This document shows positions 8,241-15,630 of a DNA stretch of 63,804 nt, piece after piece. Each line of letters starts with the position of its first letter. Within the stretch, counting starts at the first letter, position 1. The notes below the pieces were generated by a model. That model ran no database searches and was not told the origin of the DNA. It worked only from the letters and a program-made list of their open reading frames with translations. The DNA comes from CAIOGO01 sp964447445 (lineage in GTDB: Bacteria; Bipolaricaulota; Bipolaricaulia; UBA7950; UBA9294), in contig CAYUSW010000007.1 in the NCBI GenBank assembly GCA_964447445.1, forward strand, positions 1 through 63,804, written 5' to 3'. A program made the translations under genes and the position numbers.

Positions 8241-8786
8241 GTGACCCACAGACCGGCCGCCGATGCAGTAATAGCGGCCGTTGCGCGCCGCCTCCCGACC
8301 GGAGACGTTCGCTCGGTGGTCGTGGCGAGCAGCAGCGGGCAAACGGCGGTCCGGTTTCTCGAAGCGTTGTCCGGCAGCGACGCGTCCCTCATCTGCGTGA
8401 CACATCATGCCGGGTTTCGGTCCGGCGATGACGTCGACCTTCGGCCGGACTACGCCGCGCACCTGCGCGAGGCGGGCGTCCCGATCGTTGTTGCTACGCA
8501 TGCGCTGTCGGGAGTTGGTCGTTCGATCTCGACGCAGTTCGGCGGCGTGACGCCGGTCGAGCTCATTGCCCACACGCTGCGGTTGTTCGGTCAGGGAATG
8601 AAGGTGTGCGTCGAGATCGCCGTCATGGCCGCGGACGCCGGAGCCATCCCGACGGACCACGATGTGATCTGCGTTGGCGGCACCGGCCGCGGCGCCGACA
8701 CGGCCGTCGTTCTCCGTCCGGCGCACATGAACCGGTTCTTCGAGCTTCGCATTCGCGAGGTCCTCTGCAAGCCGTGCGACGTCTAG
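8241..8786 (+). CDS. Pyruvate-kinase C-domain-like protein
   Basis: This 181-residue protein starts at GTG 8241 after GAGGAGAA. It resembles the stand-alone pyruvate kinase alpha/beta (PK_C) fold: RSVVVASSSGQTAVRFLEAL, CVTHHAGFRSG, THALSGVGRSI and VICVGGTGRGADTAVVLRPA. It lacks the catalytic TIM barrel of pyruvate kinase. In that enzyme this domain binds allosteric sugar phosphates, so a ligand-sensing role is possible, but the function of free-standing members is not established. It follows the amino-acid importer on the same strand and precedes a cysteine-rich protein. Confidence 0.7.
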   Translation: MTHRPAADAVIAAVARRLPTGDVRSVVVASSSGQTAVRFLEALSGSDASLICVTHHAGFRSGDDVDLRPDYAAHLREAGVPIVVATHALSGVGRSISTQFGGVTPVELIAHTLRLFGQGMKVCVEIAVMAADAGAIPTDHDVICVGGTGRGADTAVVLRPAHMNRFFELRIREVLCKPCDV

Positions 8787-8837
8787 GCGGGATGACGCCT
8801 CGCGAGGCAGGCGCCGCTCCCGACGCCGAGGTGGACG

Positions 8838-9236
8838 ATGAGTGACTCGAAGGCGTGGATCAGGGACATCGTGGCTTCTCTCGAAGGCGAGACCGAAGCC
8901 GAGACCTGCCGGCGCGTGCTCGAGCCCTGCGGCCGGCGGTGCTTTCCCGCGTCGCTCGGCAAAGAGGTCCGGACGATGTGGGAGGTGTCCACGACGGCGC
9001 GCGCGTTTCTCGATCGCCTCCAGAAGGCCTCTCCTCACGTCACGATCGTCGGCGAGGAGGAGATCCACGTCGTCTATCCGAAATGCCACTGCTCGGTCGG
9101 TTGGGCGAAAGAACTCTTCCGCCAGGCGACGGGCCGCGATGTAGATGTCGTGGCTCTCACGACGATCATCCGCGGCGGAACGGGGTGTCGGTTCCGAGTC
9201 GACCTCGGCATCGCGCTCGATGCACCGTTGCGCTAG
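8838..9236 (+). CDS. Cysteine-rich small protein, possibly metal-binding
   Basis: A 132-residue protein with CRRVLEPCGRRCF near residue 24, YPKCHCSVGWAKELF near residue 80, and a closing GGTGCRFRVDLGIA. Paired cysteines followed by a C-terminal G-x-x-x-C-x-F strand resemble the small cysteine-rich ligand-binding proteins annotated as DUF6144, ATC-hydrolase-like or V4R-like; I cannot decide between them. Cofactor binding is an inference from the cysteines. The ATG follows GAGGTGGACG. The last four bases overlap the convergent phosphatase gene. Confidence 0.5.
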   Translation: MSDSKAWIRDIVASLEGETEAETCRRVLEPCGRRCFPASLGKEVRTMWEVSTTARAFLDRLQKASPHVTIVGEEEIHVVYPKCHCSVGWAKELFRQATGRDVDVVALTTIIRGGTGCRFRVDLGIALDAPLR

Positions 9237-9892
9237 TCGGCCCACCGCGCAACGACGCCGAGAAGCTCAGCAAACGACGCGATGGTTGCGTCCGCGGTCT
9301 CGAGTTCTCCGTCGCGCGCGTACCCGTAGAGGGCTCCTACCATGCGGCAGCCGTTAGCCCTCGCAGCCTCGACATCGTGATATCGGTCGCCCACCATGAT
9401 CGGGCGGGGGGACTGGAACTCGCGGATGAGGTCTCCGACCCTCTCGGACTTCGACCGACCGCCGATTTCGAGCGTGCTCAGGCGCTCAAACAGGGAGAGG
9501 ATTCTCCCGCGTCCGAGCACGGCATCGACGTAGCGCCGGTCGCCGTTCGTGCAGAGAGCGAGGAGGCAGCCTCGCCGGCGCAGCTCGCCCAACGTCTCCG
9601 GCACGCCGCTGTAGAGCTCGCCATGCGAGCGGATGGCCTCCATCTCCGCGCGCCCGATCTCATCCTGCAACTCGTCTCGCTCGGCGCCGAATCCCTGCCC
9701 GGCGAGCCAGTCGAGAAACGTCGCGAAGGTCTCGCCGACCATGCCAAGGATCGCACCGTCTCCCGGATACGGCAGACGGTGCCGAGAGTACACGCCCCGC
9801 ATGGTCCGCACGAACGACGACTCCGTCCGGTACAGGGTCCCATCGAGGTCGAAGATCAGGAGTGGCGCGGCGAGGGTCGGTTGACTCATCAT
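9233..9892 (-). CDS. HAD superfamily phosphatase (phosphoglycolate-phosphatase-like)
   Basis: The 219-residue protein has the four HAD motifs in order: LIFDLDGTLYRTE (nucleophile Asp), LALCTNGD, a lysine in GGRSKSERVG, and IMVGDRYHDVEAARANG. The helical cap lies between motifs I and II, as in subfamily IA. It should hydrolyse a small phosphate ester; phosphoglycolate, a nucleotide or a sugar phosphate cannot be told apart. A TACTGT box lies eight bases before the ATG and the Shine-Dalgarno is weak. It converges with the cysteine-rich gene. Confidence 0.85.
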   Translation of the reverse strand: MMSQPTLAAPLLIFDLDGTLYRTESSFVRTMRGVYSRHRLPYPGDGAILGMVGETFATFLDWLAGQGFGAERDELQDEIGRAEMEAIRSHGELYSGVPETLGELRRRGCLLALCTNGDRRYVDAVLGRGRILSLFERLSTLEIGGRSKSERVGDLIREFQSPRPIMVGDRYHDVEAARANGCRMVGALYGYARDGELETADATIASFAELLGVVARWAD

Positions 9893-9996
9893 CGGTCCTG
9901 ACAGTAGCGCGGGGCGCTTCCCGGCTCAACGTTGCCGCCGGATCTCGGCCTTGAACCGGACGCCCGACCCCAGCGACTCACCGGCGGAGGGATCCC

Positions 9997-11307
9997 ATGC
10001 TGAGATGTGGCACTCCATGGCGGGCAGACCGATGGCGAGGACGGTTCTTCACGATCTGGACAGGGCAAGCGCTGTCGCTCTTTGGAAGCCAGCTCGTGCA
10101 GTTCGCCCTCGTATGGTGGCTTACGGAGAAGACGGGATCCGGCGTCGTTCTTACCATGGCAACGCTGGCAGCTGTCCTACCGCAGGTCATCCTGGGACCC
10201 TTCGTTGGGACCCTCATCGATCGATGGGACCGGCGACTCACGATGATCGTCGCCGACGGCGCCATGGCGGCGGCGACCCTGGGCCTCGCGCTGTTGTTCG
10301 CATTCGGCCTTGCGCGGGTCGAGCATGTCTACGTCGTCCTGTTTGTGCGGTCGATCGGAGGCGGCTTTCATTGGCCCGCGATGCGGGCCTCGACGACGCT
10401 CATGGTTCCGGAGGCTCAGTTCGGCCGGATCTCCGGGCTCAATCAGGCGCTCTACGGAGCCATGTCCATCGTAGCTCCGGCCGCCGGGGCAGCTCTCCTC
10501 GTCCTGACGCCACTCCAGGCGATTCTCGCCGTCGATGTCACGACGGCCCTCCTAGCGATCTTACCCCTCCTGGCCTTCCGGATTCCGAACGTCGAGGTGC
10601 CGGTGGGAGCTGCCCGGACGTTCGCACGAGATCTCGCCGAAGGGCTCCGCTTCGTCGCCTCGTGGCGGGGCCTCCTCGCCGTGGCTGCCATCGCTGCGTT
10701 GCTCAACTTCTTCATGGCGCCTGCCGTCTCTCTCCTGCCCCTGCTCGTTGCTGAGCGCTTCCACGGGACGGCGACGCACTTCGCCGTGGCCAACATGGCG
10801 TTTGGCGTCGGCGTCGTGGTCGGCGGAGCGATCTTGGTGGCGTGGGGCGGATTCCGCCGGCGCATGGCGACGTCGCTCGTTGGCATCGTCTGCCTAGGAG
10901 GCTTCACGCTCGCCGTCGGTCTGACGCCCCCGGGCCTCTTCGCCGTGGCGGCCGTCGCGATGGGGCTTTCCGGGATCATGCAATCCATGGCCAACGGTCC
11001 GCTCGGCGCCGCTCTCCAGGCGAGTGTCCCGCCTGAGCTGCAAGGGCGCGTGTTCACGCTCGTTTCCGCTGGCGCCGCCGCCATGATGCCGGTCGGCCTC
11101 GCTCTCGCCGGCCCGCTCTCTGACCTCGTGGGCGCCAACGTCTGGTTTGTCGTTGGTGGAGCCGCCTGCATGCTCCTCGGCGTCGCGGGGCTGTTCACTC
11201 CTGCGATCCTGAGCCTTGAGGAGCAGGGGGCGGAGCTTGCCGGCCGGCGCCAGGCGGCCACGGCAGACAGCTCCGCGGGGCCGCACGCTGAACCCGAACG
11301 CCGCTAA
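9997..11307 (+). CDS. MFS exporter (EntS / macrolide-efflux type)
   Basis: The 436-residue protein has about 12 membrane segments and the MFS loop motif GTLIDRWDRRLTM after helix 2. It belongs to the MFS_3 group of drug or siderophore exporters: ALSLFGSQLVQFALVWWLTE at the start, and the later motif SMANGPLGAALQASVPPELQGRVF. Substrate unknown. GGAGG lies eight bases before ATG 9997. The C-terminus is a hydrophilic tail. The DUF2807-like gene starts 72 bases downstream on the same strand. Confidence 0.85.
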   Translation: MLRCGTPWRADRWRGRFFTIWTGQALSLFGSQLVQFALVWWLTEKTGSGVVLTMATLAAVLPQVILGPFVGTLIDRWDRRLTMIVADGAMAAATLGLALLFAFGLARVEHVYVVLFVRSIGGGFHWPAMRASTTLMVPEAQFGRISGLNQALYGAMSIVAPAAGAALLVLTPLQAILAVDVTTALLAILPLLAFRIPNVEVPVGAARTFARDLAEGLRFVASWRGLLAVAAIAALLNFFMAPAVSLLPLLVAERFHGTATHFAVANMAFGVGVVVGGAILVAWGGFRRRMATSLVGIVCLGGFTLAVGLTPPGLFAVAAVAMGLSGIMQSMANGPLGAALQASVPPELQGRVFTLVSAGAAAMMPVGLALAGPLSDLVGANVWFVVGGAACMLLGVAGLFTPAILSLEEQGAELAGRRQAATADSSAGPHAEPERR

Positions 11308-11379
11308 AGAGCACGTATCTGCGCAGGCTGCTGCGGACATGCATGCGGGCGCTGGGCCCGCGAAGGAAGAGGAGGAGCC

Positions 11380-12213
11380 ATGGTCGCGGACATTCGGGAT
11401 GTCGGGAACCTCGTTCGGGAGGAGCGATCGGTCGAGCCGTTTGATCGCGTGTCGCTGGATGGAGTCGGTCACGCCGACGTCCATGAGGGCGATGGGGACC
11501 ACCTTGTCGTCGAAGCCCCGGAGCACCTGATGCGTCATGTTGAGACGTACGTGGACCGGGGGACGCTTGTGCTCCGCTTGCACCGACCAGGGTTCGGCGC
11601 TCGCCTCTCTGGCGAGTCCGTCCACTACGAGATCACGATGCGAAACATTCGTGGTCTAGGCATCGACGGAAGTGGAAGCATCCGCGCGCCGCGCGCGGCC
11701 GGTGAATCCCTCGACGCAAGCATCGACGGCGCCGGAACCATCGAGATCATCGACGTCGATGTCCGCGGACTCGCACTCGGCATCGACGGATGCGGGCGCC
11801 TGTCGATCGAGCGGGCGAAGGTCGACGAAGTCGACTGCAGCATCGACGGTTCGGGGACCATCAGTCTCGGTCACGTGGGGGCGCGCCAGGTGAGCGTGGC
11901 GATCGACGGGCAGGGGCGGCTCGAAGCGCACGGCGAGGCGGAGTCCGTGGCTGTTGCGATTGATGGCGCCGGGAGCGTTCTCGTCGGGGATCTTCGGGCT
12001 CGCACCGTCAGGGTGTCGATCGACGGAGTCGGCAAGGTCGTGGCGTGGGCGGAGGAGTCGCTCGATGCGAGGATCGACGGCTATGGGAGGGTCGAGTACG
12101 CCGGAACGCCTTCGGTCGTGCGCCAACGCGTCGAAGGGACCGGCCGCGTTGTGCGCGTGGCGAACCCTGAGGACGTCCAGCAGACTACGGAGTCTGCTCG
12201 CATCGTGGGGTGA
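11380..12213 (+). CDS. DUF2807-like repeat protein with IDG beta-solenoid motif
   Basis: The 277-residue protein has no signal peptide in the chosen frame (start MVADIRDVGNLVREERSVE after GAGGAGG). After an N-terminal module typical of DUF2807 (FDRVSLDGVGHADVHEG), it repeats a unit of about 20 residues centred on IDG: GIDGSGSI, SIDGAGTI, GIDGCGRL, SIDGSGTI, AIDGQGRL, AIDGAGSV, SIDGVGKV and RIDGYGRV. This predicts a beta-solenoid like that proposed for 'putative auto-transporter adhesin, head GIN' proteins. Those are usually exported, so the missing signal peptide is odd. It is the second solenoid repeat protein in the first 13 kb. Confidence 0.7.
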   Translation: MVADIRDVGNLVREERSVEPFDRVSLDGVGHADVHEGDGDHLVVEAPEHLMRHVETYVDRGTLVLRLHRPGFGARLSGESVHYEITMRNIRGLGIDGSGSIRAPRAAGESLDASIDGAGTIEIIDVDVRGLALGIDGCGRLSIERAKVDEVDCSIDGSGTISLGHVGARQVSVAIDGQGRLEAHGEAESVAVAIDGAGSVLVGDLRARTVRVSIDGVGKVVAWAEESLDARIDGYGRVEYAGTPSVVRQRVEGTGRVVRVANPEDVQQTTESARIVG

Positions 12214-12254
12214 CAAACAAGAACGCGGTGGCGCCCTCCGTGGCGCGAGCGTCC

Positions 12255-12260
12255 TATAAT
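12255..12260 (+). promoter_or_regulatory. Perfect TATAAT box
   Basis: TATAAT lies 16 bases before ATG 12277, with GGAGGT between them. No -35 is visible. If used, the leader would be very short. Confidence 0.35.
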
Positions 12261-12276
12261 GTCACGGAGGTGTGCC

Positions 12277-13158
12277 ATGAACCGACGCGTCTCGATCTTG
12301 GTTGCGGGCTTCCTTCTCGTGTCGGCCGTTGCTGTGTCCGGCGCGTGGAAGGAGGCGCGATGGAGCTCCGACCTGGCCCTCGATCCAAAGACGGGCTCCC
12401 CTGCGGTCTACTTCAACGTGGTCCTCGAGTACGAAGCTCGTCCCGAGACGGCCGTTCTGTCCATCTCTTGGTCGCTCTACGCGCTCGCCGATGGGCGTGA
12501 GGTACCCGTCGACTCTCTGGCCCAGGCAAGGACGGTGACTCCCGGCCCCAGCAAGCTCTACCTCATGTCGCCCCCTCTGCCGGTGGAACCCGGAAAGACG
12601 TACGGCGCCCACCTGGTCGTGCAGGATTCCGCGAACAGCCTTACGCATCGGCGGGACTTCCGCTACCTGTCGCCTCTGGTCGTCCCGATCGGGCTGCGCC
12701 TCGAGGGCTGGGACGGGTCGACCGCCGTCGACCTCACGGGCGTTCCGGACGAAGAACTCGAGGATCTGGTCACGATCTACAACCATCTGAAGGCATACGA
12801 GCAGACCGCGTCGGAGCAGACTCTCGATGCGTTCCTCGTTGCGCCGCTCCCACCCGAGCAGGCCTATCCCAAGGTCGTGATGCTGATCCCGACTGCCGGT
12901 CTGACGACGAACTACGGCGGAGCTCAGGGCGTCAAGCTGACGGTAGGCCAGTACTTCGTGCTGTACGTCGTACCGTCGTCCGACGCGGTGTCCGCGCTGC
13001 GCGCCCAGGTGGCCCAGTTCGACCAGCCGATCAAGGGCGCTGCCTACGTTGGAAGCGGAGATCTAGGGGTCCTGACCGCGACGCACGCGTTTGTGGACAA
13101 GACAGCGTGGGCCATCCTGCAGGCTGCCTCGGCAGAGTGGACGAAGAGAACGAAGTGA
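12277..13158 (+). CDS. Exported protein, function unknown
   Basis: The ATG at 12277 follows ACGGAGGT. The 293-residue product has a signal peptide (RRVSILVAGFLLVSAVAVSGA), then a beta-rich domain of about 120 residues (LALDPKTGSPAVYFNVVLEY, TYGAHLVVQDS), then a mixed alpha/beta part beginning near VPDEELEDLVTIYNHLKAYE. The first half resembles an Ig-like or fibronectin-type fold, but I do not recognise a family. It is probably periplasmic. It ends five bases from the convergent lamin-tail gene. Confidence 0.65.
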   Translation: MNRRVSILVAGFLLVSAVAVSGAWKEARWSSDLALDPKTGSPAVYFNVVLEYEARPETAVLSISWSLYALADGREVPVDSLAQARTVTPGPSKLYLMSPPLPVEPGKTYGAHLVVQDSANSLTHRRDFRYLSPLVVPIGLRLEGWDGSTAVDLTGVPDEELEDLVTIYNHLKAYEQTASEQTLDAFLVAPLPPEQAYPKVVMLIPTAGLTTNYGGAQGVKLTVGQYFVLYVVPSSDAVSALRAQVAQFDQPIKGAAYVGSGDLGVLTATHAFVDKTAWAILQAASAEWTKRTK

Positions 13159-13162
13159 CGCG

Positions 13163-13645
13163 CTAGGCGTTGGGCGCGTTCTTCGTCCCATCGTGCAACA
13201 GCCAGATCAGAAGAGACAGCGGGTCGCCGCCGTCGGGGATGCGTTGCCACGTCTTCCCGTTGTCATACACGTCGCGCAGCGGGCCGGACTCGTCGATGAC
13301 TACTCCGGCGGCGTCGAGGAGCCGGATCACGAGCACGTCGTCGTTGCGCAGTCGGAGACCCTCGTAGGCGAATACGGTTCGTTGCCCCGGCCGCAACGTG
13401 AGGCTTGCAGTCGAGATGACGACCGCGCCGTCGATCGGGTAGTCGTACGTAAGCGACCATCCAGCAAGGTCGACAGTCGTCGTTCCTACGTTGAGAAGCT
13501 CGACCCACTCCGCGCCTCGATCCAACCCGTCGGGGTTCACTTCGACCTCGTTAATGACGATCGTCCGGACGGGGACCTCCGTCGCGCCCGCGACGAGAAT
13601 CCAAAGGAGGACCATCCCCAGACCGATGATTCCGCGCTTCGCCAT
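13163..13645 (-). CDS. Exported lamin-tail (LTD) domain protein
   Basis: This 160-residue protein has a signal peptide (GIIGLGMVLLWILVAGATE) followed by one lamin-tail domain: IVINEVEVNPDGLDRGAEWVE, LLNVGTTTVDLAGWSLTYD, LTLRPGQRTVFAYEG and LLDAAGVVIDESGP. LTD is an Ig-like fold found in many secreted bacterial proteins, often beside nucleases or calcineurin-like enzymes; here it stands alone. The partner is unknown. It starts 27 bases after the FAH-family gene on the same strand, so the two are probably co-transcribed. Confidence 0.75.
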   Translation of the reverse strand: MAKRGIIGLGMVLLWILVAGATEVPVRTIVINEVEVNPDGLDRGAEWVELLNVGTTTVDLAGWSLTYDYPIDGAVVISTASLTLRPGQRTVFAYEGLRLRNDDVLVIRLLDAAGVVIDESGPLRDVYDNGKTWQRIPDGGDPLSLLIWLLHDGTKNAPNA

Positions 13646-13671
13646 CTTCCGCCTCCTCTCGATCCCGAACC

Positions 13672-14397
13672 CTACTCGACGGGGTTCCGGAGAATCCCGA
13701 TCCCGTCGATCTCTACCTCTACGACATCGCCGCGCGACAGGCGGCCAACACCCTCAGGAGTCCCGGTGGCCACAACGTCGCCCGGCTCAAGCGTCATGAA
13801 CGATGTGATCTCTTCGATGAGAAGCGGAATCGGGAAGATGAACGCGCTCGTCCACCCGTCCTGCTTCAGATCTCCGTTGAGCCGCAACCGGACGTGAAAT
13901 GGTTCTTCGACTTCGTCCGGCGTCACGAGAACCGGGCCGAGCGGCGCCGACGAGTCAAAACCCTTGGCGCGCACCCAGTTCTTCTCCCACTTCTGCGCCA
14001 CTCGGTCCGACACATCATTGAGGCAGGTGTACCCCAGGATAACGTCGGTCGCCCGAGCCGCACTCACGCGACGACAGCGCTTCCCGATCACGACGGCGAG
14101 CTCCGCCTCGTAGTGCACGTCTTCGCTTTGTGGTAGAACAATCGGGTCGCCGGGTCCTACGACCGCGGACGGTGGCTTGAAGAAGAGGAGGGGCCTCTCC
14201 GGAACTTCATTGCCCAACTCGGCGGCGTGAGCGGCGTAGTTGCGGCCGACGCAAACAAGCTTTGACGGGACGCAGGGCGCTGCGAGGCGGACCGATACGA
14301 GCGGATAGCGCCGTCCTCCAGATCGCACGACATCGCCCTCGAGGACCCCGTCTCGTACGTCGTCCTCGCCCGGTCGCCGAAACCTGACTCGTCTCAT
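13672..14397 (-). CDS. Fumarylacetoacetate hydrolase (FAH) family protein
   Basis: A 241-residue protein with the full FAH core: VCVGRNYAAHAAELG, PLLFFKPPSAVVGPGDPI, metal-binding VHYEAELAVVIGK, LGYTCLNDVSDRVAQ, and near the C-terminus LEPGDVVATGTPEGVG. The fold coordinates a divalent metal and cleaves C-C bonds of beta-diketo acids or decarboxylates oxaloacetate-type substrates. The size suits 2-hydroxyhepta-2,4-diene-dioate isomerase or acylpyruvase-like members; which one cannot be said. AAGGAGGAGGC precedes the ATG. Confidence 0.85.
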   Translation of the reverse strand: MRRVRFRRPGEDDVRDGVLEGDVVRSGGRRYPLVSVRLAAPCVPSKLVCVGRNYAAHAAELGNEVPERPLLFFKPPSAVVGPGDPIVLPQSEDVHYEAELAVVIGKRCRRVSAARATDVILGYTCLNDVSDRVAQKWEKNWVRAKGFDSSAPLGPVLVTPDEVEEPFHVRLRLNGDLKQDGWTSAFIFPIPLLIEEITSFMTLEPGDVVATGTPEGVGRLSRGDVVEVEIDGIGILRNPVE

Positions 14398-14466
14398 GCC
14401 TCCTCCTTGGCCTTCCTACCGTACTCGGACGGTGGCGGCTCGTCAACGTGTGATGCTGATCCTGTC

Positions 14467-14495
14467 TTGACGCGCGCTCTGCCCTCGGATACGCT
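14467..14495 (+). promoter_or_regulatory. Sigma70 promoter of lspA-tmk, likely leaderless
   Basis: TTGACG (14467-14472), a 17-base spacer and TACGCT (14490-14495) end nine bases before the lspA ATG. There is no Shine-Dalgarno, so the transcript probably starts at or within three bases of the start codon. Confidence 0.7.
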
Positions 14496-14504
14496 CGCCG
14501 GACC

Positions 14505-14972
14505 ATGGCCTATGCTGCGTTTGCCGTTCTCGCGGCGCTCCTCTTTGCGTTCGATCGAGTCACCAAGGCATGGGTTACGCAGACCCTCGCGGTTGGGGAT
14601 CCGCAGCCCCTGCTCGGCAACGTGATTCGCCTCACGCGCGTGCATAACCCTGGCGGGGCCTTCGGACTGCTGGCGGAGCGTCCGATCCTGTTCATCGTGG
14701 TATCGTTCGTCATCGCGATCGCCGTGTTGGTGGCCTTTCTTGTCCTGCGTGGCCGCCGCCCCGTGCTACGGCTTGCGCTTGTCTTCGTGTTCGTGGGCGC
14801 CGTCGGGAACCTCATCGATCGCCTTAGCGTCGGCTACGTAGTCGACTTCTTCGAGATCGTGGGCTTCCCGGTGTTCAACGTTGCGGACTCCTGCATCACG
14901 CTCGGCGCGGTCCTCATCATCGTCTACGCTCTCGTCGGAGGTGGGCACCCATCGACCTCTCCGGAAAACTGA
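14505..14972 (+). CDS. lspA: Lipoprotein signal peptidase II
   Basis: LspA removes signal peptides from prolipoproteins in the inner membrane. The 155-residue protein has four hydrophobic helices, starting YAAFAVLAALLFAFDRVTKAW, with the conserved VHNPGGAFG loop. The catalytic aspartates lie in VGYVVDFFEIVGFPVFNVAD (DFF and NVAD). Several lipoproteins encoded in this window would be substrates. ATG 14505 lacks a Shine-Dalgarno but sits nine bases after a good -10 box. The stop region overlaps the tmk start. Confidence 0.95.
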   Translation: MAYAAFAVLAALLFAFDRVTKAWVTQTLAVGDPQPLLGNVIRLTRVHNPGGAFGLLAERPILFIVVSFVIAIAVLVAFLVLRGRRPVLRLALVFVFVGAVGNLIDRLSVGYVVDFFEIVGFPVFNVADSCITLGAVLIIVYALVGGGHPSTSPEN

Positions 14973-15562
14973 TCGTCTTCGAGGGGCTGGACTTCACCGG
15001 AAAGTCGACTCAGGTTGCGCTGCTCGGCAGTCGCCTGCGCCAGGCAGGGCACGAGGTCGTCCTCACGGGCGAGCCCGGTGGCACCGAGATTGGCACCAGC
15101 ATCCGCCGCATGCTGTTGTCGCCCGCATACCGCGACAGCCTCACACCCCTCTCAGAGTTGCTGCTGTTCATGACAAGTCGAGCCCAGCACGTGAGCCAGG
15201 TCGTCCTCCCCGCACTCCAGGCCGGGAGGACCGTCGTGTCGAGCCGATATCGCCTGTCGAGTCTCGCGTACCAGGGATACGGGCGCGGGCTTGATCTCGA
15301 TCTCATCCGGCAACTCAACGATGCGACGACGCGCGGCCTTGAAGCCGACATCACGATTCTGATCGATGCCCCGGCGGGCGTCGTCCTTGCGCGCAAGCGC
15401 GGGCGCGGCGACCGCATCGAGGCTGAGACGGTCGAGTTCTACGAGCGGGTGAGACGCGGATTCCTCGAACTTACGGAGGGAGACCCGCGCGTCCATCGCG
15501 TCGACGGCGGCCTTCCCGTCGAGGCGATTGCCGAAGACATTGCCCGTCGGCTTTGCCTCTAG
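14951..15562 (+). CDS. tmk: Thymidylate kinase with non-canonical start codon
   Basis: Tmk phosphorylates dTMP to dTDP. The P-loop FEGLDFTGKSTQVALL, GEPGGTEIGTSIR, the DRY-equivalent SSRYRLSSLAYQGYG and the lid RKRGRGDRIEAE identify it. The first ATG in frame is at 15110, far inside and past the P-loop, and no ATG, GTG or TTG occurs between the preceding stop and that point. Two starts fit: ATC at 14951, nine bases after GGAGG (203 residues); or CTG at 14969, which overlaps the lspA stop as CTGA and gives the family-like beginning LIVFEGLD. A sequencing error is also possible. Function is sure; start is not. Confidence 0.88.
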   Translation: MDLSGKLIVFEGLDFTGKSTQVALLGSRLRQAGHEVVLTGEPGGTEIGTSIRRMLLSPAYRDSLTPLSELLLFMTSRAQHVSQVVLPALQAGRTVVSSRYRLSSLAYQGYGRGLDLDLIRQLNDATTRGLEADITILIDAPAGVVLARKRGRGDRIEAETVEFYERVRRGFLELTEGDPRVHRVDGGLPVEAIAEDIARRLCL

Positions 15563-15565
15563 CTT

Positions 15566-15595
15566 TTGTCCCCCTACAAACCGATCGAGTATCAT
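15566..15595 (+). promoter_or_regulatory. Candidate dnaN promoter
   Basis: TTGTCC (15566-15571), an 18-base spacer and TATCAT (15590-15595) lie upstream of dnaN. The predicted start near 15602 gives a leader of about 30 bases containing GGGAGGT. Confidence 0.5.
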
Positions 15596-15630
15596 GCCTC
15601 CGGGTCGGCATACGACAAGGGAGGTCACGG

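Noticed and set aside
8855..9901. 348-codon plus-strand frame across the cysteine-rich and HAD genes
   Set aside because: It is out of frame with the first and antisense to the second, both with clear family motifs.
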